64,000 nt of DNA from Inediibacterium massiliense (GCF_001282725.1 NZ_LN876586.1:397009-461008); one strand, 5' to 3'; counted from the stretch's first letter, positions 18,307 to 28,777 are shown. Translations and numbers: made by a program. Notes: generated from the letters alone by a model not told the origin.

Positions 18307-18344
18307 TAATAAAAAAGTGATCGTTTGATCACTTTTTTATTATT
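18305..18344. terminator. Bidirectional terminator between two convergent operons
   Basis: AAAAAAGTGATC/GATCACTTTTTT stem with GTTT loop, extended by AATAAT/ATTATT. It closes the ketohexose operon and, on the other strand, the radical SAM-EamA operon. Confidence 0.9.
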
Positions 18345-18369
18345 TAGGAACATGTGAAATTTCTATTGT

Positions 18370-19266
18370 TTATGTATTGGTTTGTTTATCTTTTTTACCT
18401 TCAAATAAATAAATACTAAGGATGATAATCAATCCTCCGAGTAATTGATTGATCGTTAATTTAGTGGAGAATATAATGAAAGATAATAATACTGTCATTA
18501 AAGGTTCAAGTAAACTTATTACAGAAGCTTTGCTTGCACCTATCAAAGAAAGTCCTTTTAAAAATGCAAATAAGCCTACAATTGTTGACCAAAAAGCGAG
18601 TATAAGAATACATATAAAAGTTTTTAAATTGATATTAAAATTCAATGTATGGGTTGCTAATCCATAACATAGAAAGTATATACAACATCCTAATGAAACA
18701 TAAGTTGTAGCAATTAAAGAATCTATATGATGTAAAACTTTTTTATTCATTGTAATATATATAGTACTCATGACAGCGGCCATAATTACCATGATTATTC
18801 CTTTAATTTGTAGATTATCCCAAGGAGAGATTAAAATAAAACAGCAACCTACTATTGATAATAGTACACATATGATTTTTTTAAAGGTAATGGTTTCTCC
18901 TAGAAATAGGAATGCAGAAAAGGTAACAAAAATAGGATAGATATGATATATAAGTTCTCCAATAGAAGGAGAAATATATTTAAAGGCTGCAAAAAATAAC
19001 AAGCATTGTGTACCATATGCAATAGATGCAATAATAAAGAATTTATACAGTTTTTTACTTTCTAAAAATACAGTTTTATTTTTAAAATACAAGTAAGCTA
19101 AAAAAATAATGGCTGAGATTAAAAATCTATAAAACAACATAGTGGAAGAATTAGAGCCATTATTAAAACCTATTTTAGCTAGAATAGGAATAACACTAAA
19201 CCCAATAGTTGAAATGACAATATAAATGGTTCCCTTTACATTATTTGTTAAAGATTTTTCTTTCAT
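18370..19266 (-). CDS. EamA/DMT-family transporter
   Basis: A 298-residue membrane protein with ten predicted helices and two EamA repeats (~12-140 and ~155-290); TIYIVISTIGFSVIPILAKIG and the second-repeat AFWSTIVGLFAFLKGLSLIGA are typical. DMT proteins move amino acids, nucleotides or other small metabolites, often outward. Its ATG overlaps the stop of the upstream radical SAM gene (TAATG), which implies translational coupling and suggests that it exports or imports the product or substrate of the two radical SAM enzymes. Confidence 0.88.
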   Translation of the reverse strand: MKEKSLTNNVKGTIYIVISTIGFSVIPILAKIGFNNGSNSSTMLFYRFLISAIIFLAYLYFKNKTVFLESKKLYKFFIIASIAYGTQCLLFFAAFKYISPSIGELIYHIYPIFVTFSAFLFLGETITFKKIICVLLSIVGCCFILISPWDNLQIKGIIMVIMAAVMSTIYITMNKKVLHHIDSLIATTYVSLGCCIYFLCYGLATHTLNFNINLKTFICILILAFWSTIVGLFAFLKGLSLIGASKASVISLLEPLMTVLLSFIIFSTKLTINQLLGGLIIILSIYLFEGKKDKQTNT

Positions 19267-20372
19267 TATACATTCTCCTTACCCCACCAACATTCATTGT
19301 AATTACCAAAAACATCATTTGTATTTAAAAAAGCATCACCACGACACCCATAGAAACATGATTTTAATCTATGCTCACAGCTTTTACAGGCTCCTTTTAT
19401 ATTTTTATCAATGTTCCTTAGGTTGACTAGCCATTCATTTGACCAAAGATTTTTTAGAGAATTTTCATGATAATTATCTAATGATATATTAATTCCTGCA
19501 CAGGGTTTTAAATATCCAAAATTATCTATTAACATACTATAGTACAATTCTGCACAAAAAAATCCTACAAAAGAAGGTGCAGGGAACCATTCGATGTTAA
19601 ATTCTTCTTGGTCAATAGTTAGTAATCTATAGAAAATATCCTTAATTTGTTCATTAGTTAAATATAAATTTGGATTTTCAACAGCATTTCCTTTTTTTAA
19701 TACTGTTTCAAAGTAAGGGAAGATATTATTATTGCGTGCAAATCGATACATATGAGGAATTTCTTCTATGTTATGAGGTGTCAAAATAGATTGAATGGCA
19801 AGCTTATGTGCATTATTCTTAGTATCATTATAATGTATATAAAGTAAATTATCCAATCCTTTTTTGATTTTTTTTCCAGACCCTTTTACACCAACAAAAT
19901 AATCTTGTACCTCTGCTTTGAAGCTATTAAACTTCAAAACAATTGAAACATCTAATGAGAATAACTTTTCAATCAATTCTAATGAACTCATATGGTGAAT
20001 TTTATAAGAAAGGTTATCGTCGCCTAAAAAAGTTCCATTGGTATAGATTATACATTTCATACCCAGTTCTTTTATATATTGAGCAATATCCAAGATCCGA
20101 TCATCCATTAAAGGTTCTCCGGCTCCAGATATTTTAATCGATTTTATTCCAAGGTCTTTAGCTTCTTTTAATATATTGTAATATTGCTTTATAGTTAGTT
20201 CATTAAATTTTTCATCTGATGCTTCTATGAAACATGATGGACATTTTACATTACATATACCACGAGTGTATAAGGTAAGTAGCATAGGCTTATTTTCTTT
20301 TTTTGCTGTTTCTATGTCATTTAATGAAAAATTCAATCCGTCTATATTAGGTGTAATAGATTGTTTTATCAA
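19266..20372 (-). CDS. Radical SAM/SPASM protein (second of pair)
   Basis: A 368-residue radical SAM enzyme. The SAM-cluster motif CNVKCPSC (C-x3-C-x2-C) lies at ~residues 40-47, GAGEPL is the glycine-rich SAM-binding segment, and the C-terminal region carries a SPASM-type cysteine set (PCAG, CKSCEHRLKSCFYGC, NECWW) for auxiliary 4Fe-4S clusters. SPASM enzymes commonly modify peptides, but other substrates exist; none can be named here. The start is TTG 20372, preceded by AAAGGGGGATTACCA. It lies 23 nt after the first radical SAM gene and overlaps the EamA gene by one base. Confidence 0.88.
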   Translation of the reverse strand: MIKQSITPNIDGLNFSLNDIETAKKENKPMLLTLYTRGICNVKCPSCFIEASDEKFNELTIKQYYNILKEAKDLGIKSIKISGAGEPLMDDRILDIAQYIKELGMKCIIYTNGTFLGDDNLSYKIHHMSSLELIEKLFSLDVSIVLKFNSFKAEVQDYFVGVKGSGKKIKKGLDNLLYIHYNDTKNNAHKLAIQSILTPHNIEEIPHMYRFARNNNIFPYFETVLKKGNAVENPNLYLTNEQIKDIFYRLLTIDQEEFNIEWFPAPSFVGFFCAELYYSMLIDNFGYLKPCAGINISLDNYHENSLKNLWSNEWLVNLRNIDKNIKGACKSCEHRLKSCFYGCRGDAFLNTNDVFGNYNECWWGKENV

Positions 20373-20395
20373 TGGTAATCCCCCTTTATTTGATT

Positions 20396-21457
20396 TTATA
20401 AATTTGATAATTTTTCCTTTATGTATTTAGGACAATTATGTTCAAATGATTTTGTTTCCATATACATAAGTGCCCAACAACCGTTATTACAATTAGTTTT
20501 AGAATTATTTTTATGGAAAAAATCACAGGCTGTACATTCTTGGTTGGCTTCATCTCTTACGGCACGAAAAACTTTATTATTATTCCAAACATCTAATACA
20601 TCATTGGTATATACATTTGTATTCATCAAATGATTTGGAAGAAGGAAACAAGGCACAAAATCACCATTAGCTAGAAGATAAGCACTTTCTTTTCCATCTA
20701 TACATTTATGAAATATAAATTCTGGATCATCGATTTCATATAATTTTGAAGCTTCTTCAATACAAGGAGTTAGATAACAGCATGTAAGTTCTAAAATACA
20801 TCCTTTTTGTTTTTCTTTATATGTTTTAAGAACAGTATCTACTAATTTATTGTAAGGAAGCATCATATCCCAACTGGCATATCCTGTGGGAATTAAGAAT
20901 TCAATTTTATGATGTTTTACACCTAAATCATATAGAAGTTTATGTATATTTGGGAGATCAGAAATGGTATCTTTTAGCAATATTGTTTCGACTTTAAGCT
21001 TTTTTTTACGTTTTTGTGTTATATATCTAATATTATCCATTAATTTTTCTCGATTAGTTAAATCACCACCTCTAACTCTATTGGTCATCTGTAAATCATA
21101 ATCGTTAAATGACGTATGAAAAGTATGAACATTGTATTGATCTATTAATAAATCTATATCTTCATAATTTAATAGTGTCAGATTAGAACTAATAATAATT
21201 TCTATATCTAAATCTTTAACAAATTCTAATGCTTCGAGAAGTCTTTCCCATGCTAATATTACCTCACCTCCTGTGAATAAAACCTTTTTTGGTTTTAGTT
21301 TTAGAATGGTTTCTTGGATTACCTCTAGAGGTAACCAATTCTTATGATCGCTTCTTAACTTTGGACTATTACCACAATAGATACATGAAAGGTTACAATC
21401 GCTGGTTAATTGGATTTCTAATAAATTTAGTGGATGATAAGTTTTTGAACTGGGCAT
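20396..21457 (-). CDS. Radical SAM/SPASM protein (first of pair)
   Basis: A 353-residue radical SAM enzyme with CNLSCIYC (~residues 20-27), the SAM-binding GGE motif in LFTGGEVIL, and a C-terminal SPASM region: CIDGKESAYLLANGDFVPC, CTACDFF, CNNGC and a last Cys in HNCPKY. It is clearly homologous in layout to the next gene but diverged, so the pair may act in sequence or as a complex. The ATG follows GGGAGGAAGTAGTAT. It is the promoter-proximal gene of the three-gene leftward operon; the 250-nt upstream gap shows no convincing precursor-peptide gene. Confidence 0.88.
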   Translation of the reverse strand: MPSSKTYHPLNLLEIQLTSDCNLSCIYCGNSPKLRSDHKNWLPLEVIQETILKLKPKKVLFTGGEVILAWERLLEALEFVKDLDIEIIISSNLTLLNYEDIDLLIDQYNVHTFHTSFNDYDLQMTNRVRGGDLTNREKLMDNIRYITQKRKKKLKVETILLKDTISDLPNIHKLLYDLGVKHHKIEFLIPTGYASWDMMLPYNKLVDTVLKTYKEKQKGCILELTCCYLTPCIEEASKLYEIDDPEFIFHKCIDGKESAYLLANGDFVPCFLLPNHLMNTNVYTNDVLDVWNNNKVFRAVRDEANQECTACDFFHKNNSKTNCNNGCWALMYMETKSFEHNCPKYIKEKLSNL

Positions 21458-21710
21458 ATACTACTTCCTCCCTAATAAATAAATTTTAAGTAAAGACAAG
21501 CTATTTTAATATATATTCTATGTATATGATAGATATGAAAATATTTACAAAAATGTAATTTACATAAAAACAAGATATTAGAAGATATTAAGAAAATAAA
21601 AATTTTGATGATCATTATTTTTACATTTTATATAAAAGAGTAGGATGATTTTATATAATAGAATATAAAGAGATGATTAAGAAAGAATTAGATTTTAAAG
21701 GAGTGAAAAA

Positions 21711-22922
21711 ATGAAAATTTTACATACAGCAGATTGGCATTTAGGAAAGAATCTTGAAAATGCTAGTAGACTTGAGGAACAAGAAAAATTTATAGAAGAT
21801 TTCGTAGATATTGTTGAAAAGAATTGTATAGATTTAGTGATCATTGCTGGAGATATTTATGATCATAGTAATCCAAAAGCTCAAGCAGAAAAATTATTCT
21901 ATAAAGCATTAAAAGAAATATCAAAAGGGGGAGAAAGAATTGTATTAGTCATTGCAGGAAATCATGATAATCCTGAAAGATTAGTAGCTGCAAGCCCTCT
22001 AGCTTATGAGCAGGGAATTATTCTACTACCGTACCCAAAAAGCTGTGCAGAGATAGGAAACTGCGGAAGACACAAAATTATAGATGCAGGGCAGGGGTAT
22101 TTAGAAGTAGAGATTCATAAAGAGCGGGCTGTGATTATTACCCTTCCCTATCCTAGTGAAAAAAGACTTCAAGAAATCATATATGAAGAGATTGGAGAGG
22201 AAGAAAGGCAAAAGACTTATAGTAGTAAAGTTGGAGAAATATTTAAAATACTTTCTTCAAAATACCGAGAAGATACTATAAATATTGCAGTTTCACATTT
22301 ATTTGTAATGGGTGGAGAAGAAACATCATCAGAGCGAAATATTCAATTAGGAGGAAGTTTAGCAGTAAATGTATATGATCTTCCATTAGATGCTCAATAT
22401 ATTGCATTAGGACATTTACATAGACCCCAAGAGATTAAAAATAGTAAGACAAAAGTAGTTTATGCTGGCTCTCCTCTTCAATATAGTAAAAGCGAAATAG
22501 GATATAGCAAATGTTTATATATAATAGATATAAATCCTGGGAAAGAACCAAAGATAGACAAAGTATTATTACAAAACTATAAACCTATTGAAGTATGGAG
22601 ATGTGAAAACATAGAAGAAGCTATAAAAACTTGTAAAGAAAATGGAGAAAGAGATGTGTGGGTTTATCTTGAGATTAAAACAGATGAGTATATTACCCAA
22701 GAACATATCAAAATAATGAAGGAATTAAAGAAAGATATACTAGAAATCAAACCTATTATAAAAGAAAGTGAAGCTCAGCTAAATGAATTTTATGATATAG
22801 AGGAGAAAAGTATAGAGGAATTGTTTGGAGATTTTTATTTTCATCAAAGAAAAGTGCATCCAACAGATGAATTAATGGATTTATTTTTAAAAGTTGTCCA
22901 TGAGGAGGATGAAGAGGATTGA
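21711..22922 (+). CDS. sbcD: Exonuclease SbcD (Mre11-type nuclease)
   Basis: A 403-residue calcineurin-like metallophosphoesterase that forms the nuclease of the SbcCD complex, which opens hairpins and processes blocked DNA ends. All phosphoesterase motifs are visible: HTADWHLGK, IIAGDIYDHSNP, VIAGNHDNPERL, VSHLFVMGG and ALGHLHRPQ. The length is normal for SbcD (~380-410). The ATG is preceded by AAAGGAG. Its stop overlaps the start of sbcC (ATTGA), the usual coupled arrangement. Confidence 0.95.
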   Translation: MKILHTADWHLGKNLENASRLEEQEKFIEDFVDIVEKNCIDLVIIAGDIYDHSNPKAQAEKLFYKALKEISKGGERIVLVIAGNHDNPERLVAASPLAYEQGIILLPYPKSCAEIGNCGRHKIIDAGQGYLEVEIHKERAVIITLPYPSEKRLQEIIYEEIGEEERQKTYSSKVGEIFKILSSKYREDTINIAVSHLFVMGGEETSSERNIQLGGSLAVNVYDLPLDAQYIALGHLHRPQEIKNSKTKVVYAGSPLQYSKSEIGYSKCLYIIDINPGKEPKIDKVLLQNYKPIEVWRCENIEEAIKTCKENGERDVWVYLEIKTDEYITQEHIKIMKELKKDILEIKPIIKESEAQLNEFYDIEEKSIEELFGDFYFHQRKVHPTDELMDLFLKVVHEEDEED

Positions 22923-25900
22923 GACCTATTTGTTTAAAAGTAAAAGGATTAAATAGTTTTATAGATGAGCAAATTGTTGATTTTAAATCTCTTACAGAGA
23001 AAGGACTATTTGGAATTTTTGGTCCTACAGGAAGTGGAAAATCTACTATATTAGATGGAATCACTATTGCTTTATATGGAGAAATTGTAAGAAAAAATAA
23101 AGATTTTATCAACACAGATTGTGATGATTTATTGGTAAGCTATGAGTTTCAAATTGGAAAAGGAGATGAGAGAAAATCCTATATTACTCAAAGAAATTTA
23201 AAAAGAGATAAAAATGGAGCTGTTAAAACAAAATATGCTAGGCTTATAGAAAAAGAAACCAATGAAATCATTGCAGAAAAGCCTACAGATGTGAAAAGCA
23301 ATATAGAAAAAATATTAGGTCTTACATTAGATGATTTTACTCGTTCGGTAGTATTGCCTCAAGGAAAGTTTAGTGAATTTTTAAAGCTCAAAGGAAAAGA
23401 TAAAAGGGATATGCTAGAGAGGATTTTTAATCTTGAAAAGTATGGAAAAAAGCTAGGAGAAAAAATTAAAAAGGCTAGAAATAAAAATATAAAAAAACAA
23501 AATGAATTAAATGGAGAGCTCAAAGGATTTGAAGGAATATCAGAGGAAATTTATCAAAAAAACAAAGACGAATTAGATCAATTAAAGATGGAAGAAAAAG
23601 AAATCATAGACAAAAAAGAAAAGTCTCAAAGAGATTATGAAAGATATAAGGATATATGGAATCTTCAAAAAGAATTGAGAGAATATGAAAAAAAACTAAA
23701 AGAATATGAAATGAACAAAGATGAAATAGACAAGCTCACACAAAAAAGTCAAAGAGGAGAAAATGCATTTTTTATTAAACCCTATATAGATGAACTCATG
23801 AAAATAGAAAATGAGCAAAGAATAAATGAAAAAGAGCTTATAAAAGAGAAAGAAGAACTAAAAGAACTAGATGAAAAAATACTTAAAATAGAAGAAGAAT
23901 ACAAAAGATCACAAAAAATAAAAGATGAACAAATCCCTATTTTAAGCAAAAAAGAAATACAGCTTCAACATGCCATTGAGCTAGAAAAAGAAACAGACCA
24001 AATTAAGCAAGAAAGAGAAAAATTATTAAAAAATTATTATGAGATTTTAAAACAAAAAAATGATTTAGATGAAAAAAGAAAAGAAAATGAAGAGATACAA
24101 AAAAATATTACAAATGTGTTGAATGAAAAAGAAATAAGGATGCAACAGATAAGAATCAATAGAAATGATAAAGAAAAAATAGAAAATGCTTTAGAGATAG
24201 AAAGACAATATAAAGATCAAAAGAAAAGACAAGAAGATATACAGAAAAAATTAAAAGAAAAAATAGATAGTTTTTCTAAAAATAAAAAGGATTATGAAGA
24301 AGTTATTACAATAAAAAGAGCAAAAGAAGAAAATTTTAAAATCCTTTTAAAGGAACAAGCGAATTTAAAAAATCAGTGTCCAGGAGATAGCGATTTGCTT
24401 CTGAAAAAGCAAAGAGAAGAAAGTGAGTGGGCACAAAAGGTAAAAATTTATCAACAAGATTTTATGAAAAAAAATGAACTGAAGATTTTATATGATCAGA
24501 ATCATAAAAAGAAAATAGATGCAGAAGAAAAAATAAATAAAGAGAAAAAGAAAATAGAAAAAAAAGAGAATATAAAAAAAATATTAGAAGAAGAAATTAG
24601 TGAAATGATAAAGAGTGACCAAGCTTTTATGATTGCTCAAGATTTGAAAAAAGGACAACCTTGCCCTGTTTGTGGATCTATACATCATGAAAAACTAGCA
24701 GTAAAAACAGATGATACTATTTTAGAAAATAAAAAAGAGAATGATAAAGCTTTACAAATAGAAATAGAGAAAATGAATCAACACATGAGAGAAGAGGAAA
24801 GCAATCTCATTTTTTATGAAAGAGAAGAAAAAAGATTAAAAAGTGAAATTAATATTTTAAATGAAAAAATAGGAGAAATAAATTTAGAGGAAATTTTAGT
24901 TTTGTATGAAAAAATGAAAGAAGAATTTAAAATTTTACAAAAAAAAATGAATCATTGGAATGAACAAAAAGAAAATATGGATGAAAAAGTAGAAAAAATA
25001 AAAAATGATAAAATTCATATAGAACAAAAAGAAATAGAACTAAAAGGATATATTACTTATGATGAAGAGAATATTATGGCTCTTCAAAAGGAATTATCCA
25101 TACTCCAAGAGGAATTGGATATTTTATATGACAAGTATAAGATATATCAAGACCAACTCAAAATACAAAATTTCAAAGAAGAAATGGAAAAAATAAAAAA
25201 AATAGAAGAAGAAATAGAAAAGCTACAGGAAGAGCAAAAAAGTTCAAGGAAAGAAATAGACGAGAAAATACAAATGAAAGAAAAAATAAACAAGGAAATG
25301 AATTTATTAGATATAGAATTAAATAGTATTTTAGAGGTAGGGAAAGAAAAGAAAAATAGGATAAATAAAAATGAAAAGGAATTAAAAAATATTACAGATG
25401 GAAAAGACCCTAAGAACTATATAGGACAGATTCAAAATAAAATAGATGAAATCAATCATTGGGTAAAAAATTTAAATGATGAATTAGAAAATATAAAAAA
25501 TAAAAAAGAAAATTTAAAAAACTTGATTAGTAGTACAAAGGGAAAAAATGAAAATCTTATCAAGCAAATACAACAATGTTATAAAAGAATAGATGAATTA
25601 TTAAAAGAGTATTCTTTTGAAAGCAAAGAAGAAGTATTAAAATATTTTATTTCTAAAGAAGAAATAGAAAGTATGAATCAAAAAATTAAAAATTTTGAGG
25701 ATGAATTTAAAAATATTTTAAGAAATATAGATAGAATTAAAAAATTGTTAAAAAATGATAGGATAGATGAAGAAACTTGGAATAAAATTGTACAAGATCA
25801 AAGAAAATATGAAGCTTTGTTTAAAGAAAAAATTATTCAGATTGCTTCTTTAGAACATACACTGAACAAAATGAAATGTGATTTAGAAAAAATAAAAGAT

Positions 25901-26440
25901 CTACAAAAAATGTACTTAGAAGTTGAGCATCAATTAAGTATTTTGAGCGACATAGAAAAATTGATACAAGGAAATAAATTTGTAGAGTTTGTAGCCATGA
26001 ATCAATTAAAATATATAGCTAGAGAAGCATCCAAATATCTTATGGGTATTACAGGAAGGTATGCATTAGAAATAGATGATGAAGGCAACTTTACCATAAG
26101 AGATGATAAAAATGGAGGAGTGGTAAGAGAAACAGCCTCTTTGTCAGGAGGGGAGACTTTCTTAACTTCATTAGCACTAGCATTATCACTATCTTCTCAA
26201 ATTCAATTAAAGGGAAGTGCTCCTTTAGAATTTTTCTTTTTAGATGAAGGCTTTGGAACTTTAGATGCAGACCTTTTAGAGGTAGTTATGACATCTTTAG
26301 AAAAGCTTCATACAGACAAATTATCTGTAGGAATTATAAGCCATGTAGAGGAATTAAAAAATAGGGTTCCTATAAAGATTATCGTAACTCCAAGTGAGTA
26401 TGGAGTTAGAGGAAGTCAAGTGAAGCTTGAATATAGTTAA
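22919..26440 (+). CDS. sbcC: Exonuclease subunit SbcC (Rad50-type ATPase)
   Basis: A 1173-residue SMC-like ATPase. Walker A GPTGSGKST starts at residue 35; long Lys/Glu-rich coiled coils flank a central zinc hook, CPVC at residues 582-585 in GQPCPVCGSIHHEK; the C-terminal signature SLSGGETFLTSLALALSLS and Walker B FFFLDEGFGTLD complete the ATPase head. The start is TTG at 22919, overlapping the sbcD stop and preceded by GAGGATGAAGAGGA. With SbcD it forms the double-strand exonuclease and hairpin-opening complex. Size and domain order are those of a complete gene. Confidence 0.95.
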   Translation: MRPICLKVKGLNSFIDEQIVDFKSLTEKGLFGIFGPTGSGKSTILDGITIALYGEIVRKNKDFINTDCDDLLVSYEFQIGKGDERKSYITQRNLKRDKNGAVKTKYARLIEKETNEIIAEKPTDVKSNIEKILGLTLDDFTRSVVLPQGKFSEFLKLKGKDKRDMLERIFNLEKYGKKLGEKIKKARNKNIKKQNELNGELKGFEGISEEIYQKNKDELDQLKMEEKEIIDKKEKSQRDYERYKDIWNLQKELREYEKKLKEYEMNKDEIDKLTQKSQRGENAFFIKPYIDELMKIENEQRINEKELIKEKEELKELDEKILKIEEEYKRSQKIKDEQIPILSKKEIQLQHAIELEKETDQIKQEREKLLKNYYEILKQKNDLDEKRKENEEIQKNITNVLNEKEIRMQQIRINRNDKEKIENALEIERQYKDQKKRQEDIQKKLKEKIDSFSKNKKDYEEVITIKRAKEENFKILLKEQANLKNQCPGDSDLLLKKQREESEWAQKVKIYQQDFMKKNELKILYDQNHKKKIDAEEKINKEKKKIEKKENIKKILEEEISEMIKSDQAFMIAQDLKKGQPCPVCGSIHHEKLAVKTDDTILENKKENDKALQIEIEKMNQHMREEESNLIFYEREEKRLKSEINILNEKIGEINLEEILVLYEKMKEEFKILQKKMNHWNEQKENMDEKVEKIKNDKIHIEQKEIELKGYITYDEENIMALQKELSILQEELDILYDKYKIYQDQLKIQNFKEEMEKIKKIEEEIEKLQEEQKSSRKEIDEKIQMKEKINKEMNLLDIELNSILEVGKEKKNRINKNEKELKNITDGKDPKNYIGQIQNKIDEINHWVKNLNDELENIKNKKENLKNLISSTKGKNENLIKQIQQCYKRIDELLKEYSFESKEEVLKYFISKEEIESMNQKIKNFEDEFKNILRNIDRIKKLLKNDRIDEETWNKIVQDQRKYEALFKEKIIQIASLEHTLNKMKCDLEKIKDLQKMYLEVEHQLSILSDIEKLIQGNKFVEFVAMNQLKYIAREASKYLMGITGRYALEIDDEGNFTIRDDKNGGVVRETASLSGGETFLTSLALALSLSSQIQLKGSAPLEFFFLDEGFGTLDADLLEVVMTSLEKLHTDKLSVGIISHVEELKNRVPIKIIVTPSEYGVRGSQVKLEYS

Positions 26441-26615
26441 TTGAGAGTCTACAAATAAAAGAGTATTAAAATTATTTGTAAAATGATTTTGAGATTTCTT
26501 TTTTGTATTTTTATTGGTATTTTGAGGAGTTTTAATAGAAACAAGAAAATTTTTAAATGATATAATATAAGTATTAAAATCAACTATCATATACGATTTT
26601 AAATAGGAATTAGAG

Positions 26616-27515
26616 GTGAAAAAATTGATACTTCAAAATGTGGGTCTAGTTTTAGAAGGTGGAGGAATGAGAGGGGCTTATACAGCAGGAGTTTTAGATG
26701 CTTTTATGGATGAAAAAATTAAAACTTCTTATATCATAGGTGTTTCTGCTGGAGCTAATAATGGCGCTGACTTTATGTCAGACCAAAGAGATAGAAATAA
26801 AAAGGTTTTTGTAGATATAGTTAAAGATCCAAGGCATTCAGGACTACTAAATTTGTGTAGAGAAGGAAGCTATTTTGGAATGAATTTTATTTTTAATACA
26901 GTAGCCAATGAATTGATTCCTTTTGATTATGATACTTTTTATAATTCTCCGGTTACATTTAAAGTATGTACAACAGATTGCAAAACAGGAGAGGCTGTAT
27001 ATTTTAGTCATAAGGATTTTGAACCTAAATATTTTGCGCAAAAAATATTGAGAGCTTCCTGTAGTTTACCTATCATTTCATCTGCTGTAGAGATAAAGGG
27101 ACGTAAATACCTAGATGGAGGAATGGTAGATCCTATTCCTATCCAAAAATCTATAGAAGATGGAAATAAATATAATATTGTAATTCTTACAAGAAATAAA
27201 GGCTATCAGAAAAAGCCTTCGAGATTTCATTTTATCATGAAAGCTTTTTTACATAAATATCCTGAGGTAGGGAAAGCCCTTAAAAATAGATATAAAAAAT
27301 ATAATGATTGTATAGATGAAATCAATAGACTTGAGGAAGCGGGAAAGGTTTATGTATTTCGTCCACAAAAAGAATTATTTGTAAATCGTTTAGAAAAAGA
27401 TATTGAAAAATTAAATGATTTATATGAGCAAGGATATTATGAAGCAATGGAGCAAATGGATAGTTTTAAAAATTGGATAACAAATATAAAAAAATATAAT
27501 AGTTTAAGTTTATAA
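26616..27515 (+). CDS. Patatin-like phospholipase family protein
   Basis: A 299-residue cytoplasmic patatin-family serine esterase. The oxyanion motif LVLEGGGMRGAYTAG, the nucleophile elbow GVSAGA and the DGG of the Ser-Asp dyad (YLDGGMVDPIP) are all present; the length and order match bacterial patatin-like proteins such as YjjU/YchK types. It probably cleaves acyl esters of lipids; the substrate is not known. The GTG start at 26616 could instead be TTG 26625, since AGAGGTG immediately before favours the latter. The 3' end overlaps the convergent gerAB gene by 6 nt. Confidence 0.88.
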   Translation: MKKLILQNVGLVLEGGGMRGAYTAGVLDAFMDEKIKTSYIIGVSAGANNGADFMSDQRDRNKKVFVDIVKDPRHSGLLNLCREGSYFGMNFIFNTVANELIPFDYDTFYNSPVTFKVCTTDCKTGEAVYFSHKDFEPKYFAQKILRASCSLPIISSAVEIKGRKYLDGGMVDPIPIQKSIEDGNKYNIVILTRNKGYQKKPSRFHFIMKAFLHKYPEVGKALKNRYKKYNDCIDEINRLEEAGKVYVFRPQKELFVNRLEKDIEKLNDLYEQGYYEAMEQMDSFKNWITNIKKYNSLSL

Positions 27516-28595
27516 CATGCCATATTTCTTTTTTATTAAAGCAAGGATTAGAATCATAATAGGAAAAATGACTTGAAAGGGAAAAGCGTAATATCTCCAT
27601 ATGGCATTTGTCCATAAACTTACATCTATCATATTTTTATGTAGAAAATCTGATAAATTAAGCATAAATAAAGCTATTGGAGTGACGATGAATCTATAGT
27701 CTTTCATATTGAATATTTTTGTAATTCCTTTACAAGCAGCTAATAAACAAATAGATATTTTAACAAATCCACCTAAAAAGAAGGATATGGATACAATTAC
27801 TTCAATTCTTTGTAAAAAATCACCGATCATAATTCTGCTTACAGAAGCATAGGAAGGGAAAAATAAAGATGTGTAAGAAGGAACTCCTAAGGTTAAAAGG
27901 TTTGTTAAACTAACGGTAAAAATTAGAATGCTTCCAATGATTAACCCTATAGAATATATTTTATAGGGTGATTTTTTATGTTTAAATTTTGAAAAAACAA
28001 AACAAAAAACGATAGTTTCTGCAAAAGGAAAGGAAAATATTCCAAAAGCTCCCTTCATAATAGGCAATATTCCATGTGATAATATGGGATAAATACGATT
28101 GATATTAAATTCAGGAATTAGCAATAAGGTGCCTATTACAACTGAACATATTACTCCTAATATACTAAGTTGTGCCCACCTACCTAATAGGGTTATTCCT
28201 TCTTTTATAGCCCAGGTACATAAAAAGATAATGCATATCATAGGAATCATTTTGGGAGTTTCAGATATAGAAATGATAGTAGGGAATTCACCAAAATCAT
28301 TTAAGACTAATGTACCTAAATGAATAGAAAACCAAACATATAGTAAACATAGCGTTTTCCCTAAAAGTTTTCCTAATACGAGTTCAAAAATGTCAAATAA
28401 GTTCTTGTGAGGAAAAAGGGAATGAAGTTTAGCATAAATGATCAATACGGGAAATGCAAATAGGATAGACAATAAAATAGCTAGCCATGCATCTTGTTTT
28501 GCTTCTCCTCCTATTCCAAATAAGAGAGCACTTCCTCCTATAAACAAAACCATAAGGGATATAGCTTGATGGTCTGAAATCATTTCTTCTTTCAT
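27510..28595 (-). CDS. GerAB/GerKB-family spore germination protein (second orphan B subunit)
   Basis: A 361-residue polytopic protein like the one at 1073, sharing the pattern ISDHQAISLMVLFIGGSALLF, the segment CTWAIKEGITLLGRWAQLS and FPFAETIVFCFVFSKF. It should be a germinant-receptor B subunit of the spore inner membrane. The ATG at 28595 follows GGAGGGAAAAAT; an ATG 33 nt upstream has no ribosome site. No A or C subunit gene is adjacent. The stop overlaps the convergent patatin gene by 6 nt. Confidence 0.88.
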   Translation of the reverse strand: MKEEMISDHQAISLMVLFIGGSALLFGIGGEAKQDAWLAILLSILFAFPVLIIYAKLHSLFPHKNLFDIFELVLGKLLGKTLCLLYVWFSIHLGTLVLNDFGEFPTIISISETPKMIPMICIIFLCTWAIKEGITLLGRWAQLSILGVICSVVIGTLLLIPEFNINRIYPILSHGILPIMKGAFGIFSFPFAETIVFCFVFSKFKHKKSPYKIYSIGLIIGSILIFTVSLTNLLTLGVPSYTSLFFPSYASVSRIMIGDFLQRIEVIVSISFFLGGFVKISICLLAACKGITKIFNMKDYRFIVTPIALFMLNLSDFLHKNMIDVSLWTNAIWRYYAFPFQVIFPIMILILALIKKKYGML

Positions 28596-28777
28596 ATTTT
28601 TCCCTCCACAAAATAGCATAGAATACATTTATTATTTCCTATAAGAGATCAATCTATCCAATAAATAAAAGGATGATTGTTTTAATGAAGTTTAAAATAT
28701 AATATGGAACACATATAGGCCTTTCTACATAATCTGTATCAGGGAAAAAATTTTACAGATAAAAGGAGGTGTAGTAG

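Noticed and set aside
21475-21615. 47-codon minus-strand ORF (MIIKIFIFLISSN...) upstream of the radical SAM genes, as a precursor peptide
   Set aside because: No ribosome site, composition of random AT-rich sequence (Ile, Phe, Lys, Tyr, His), and no leader/core pattern.
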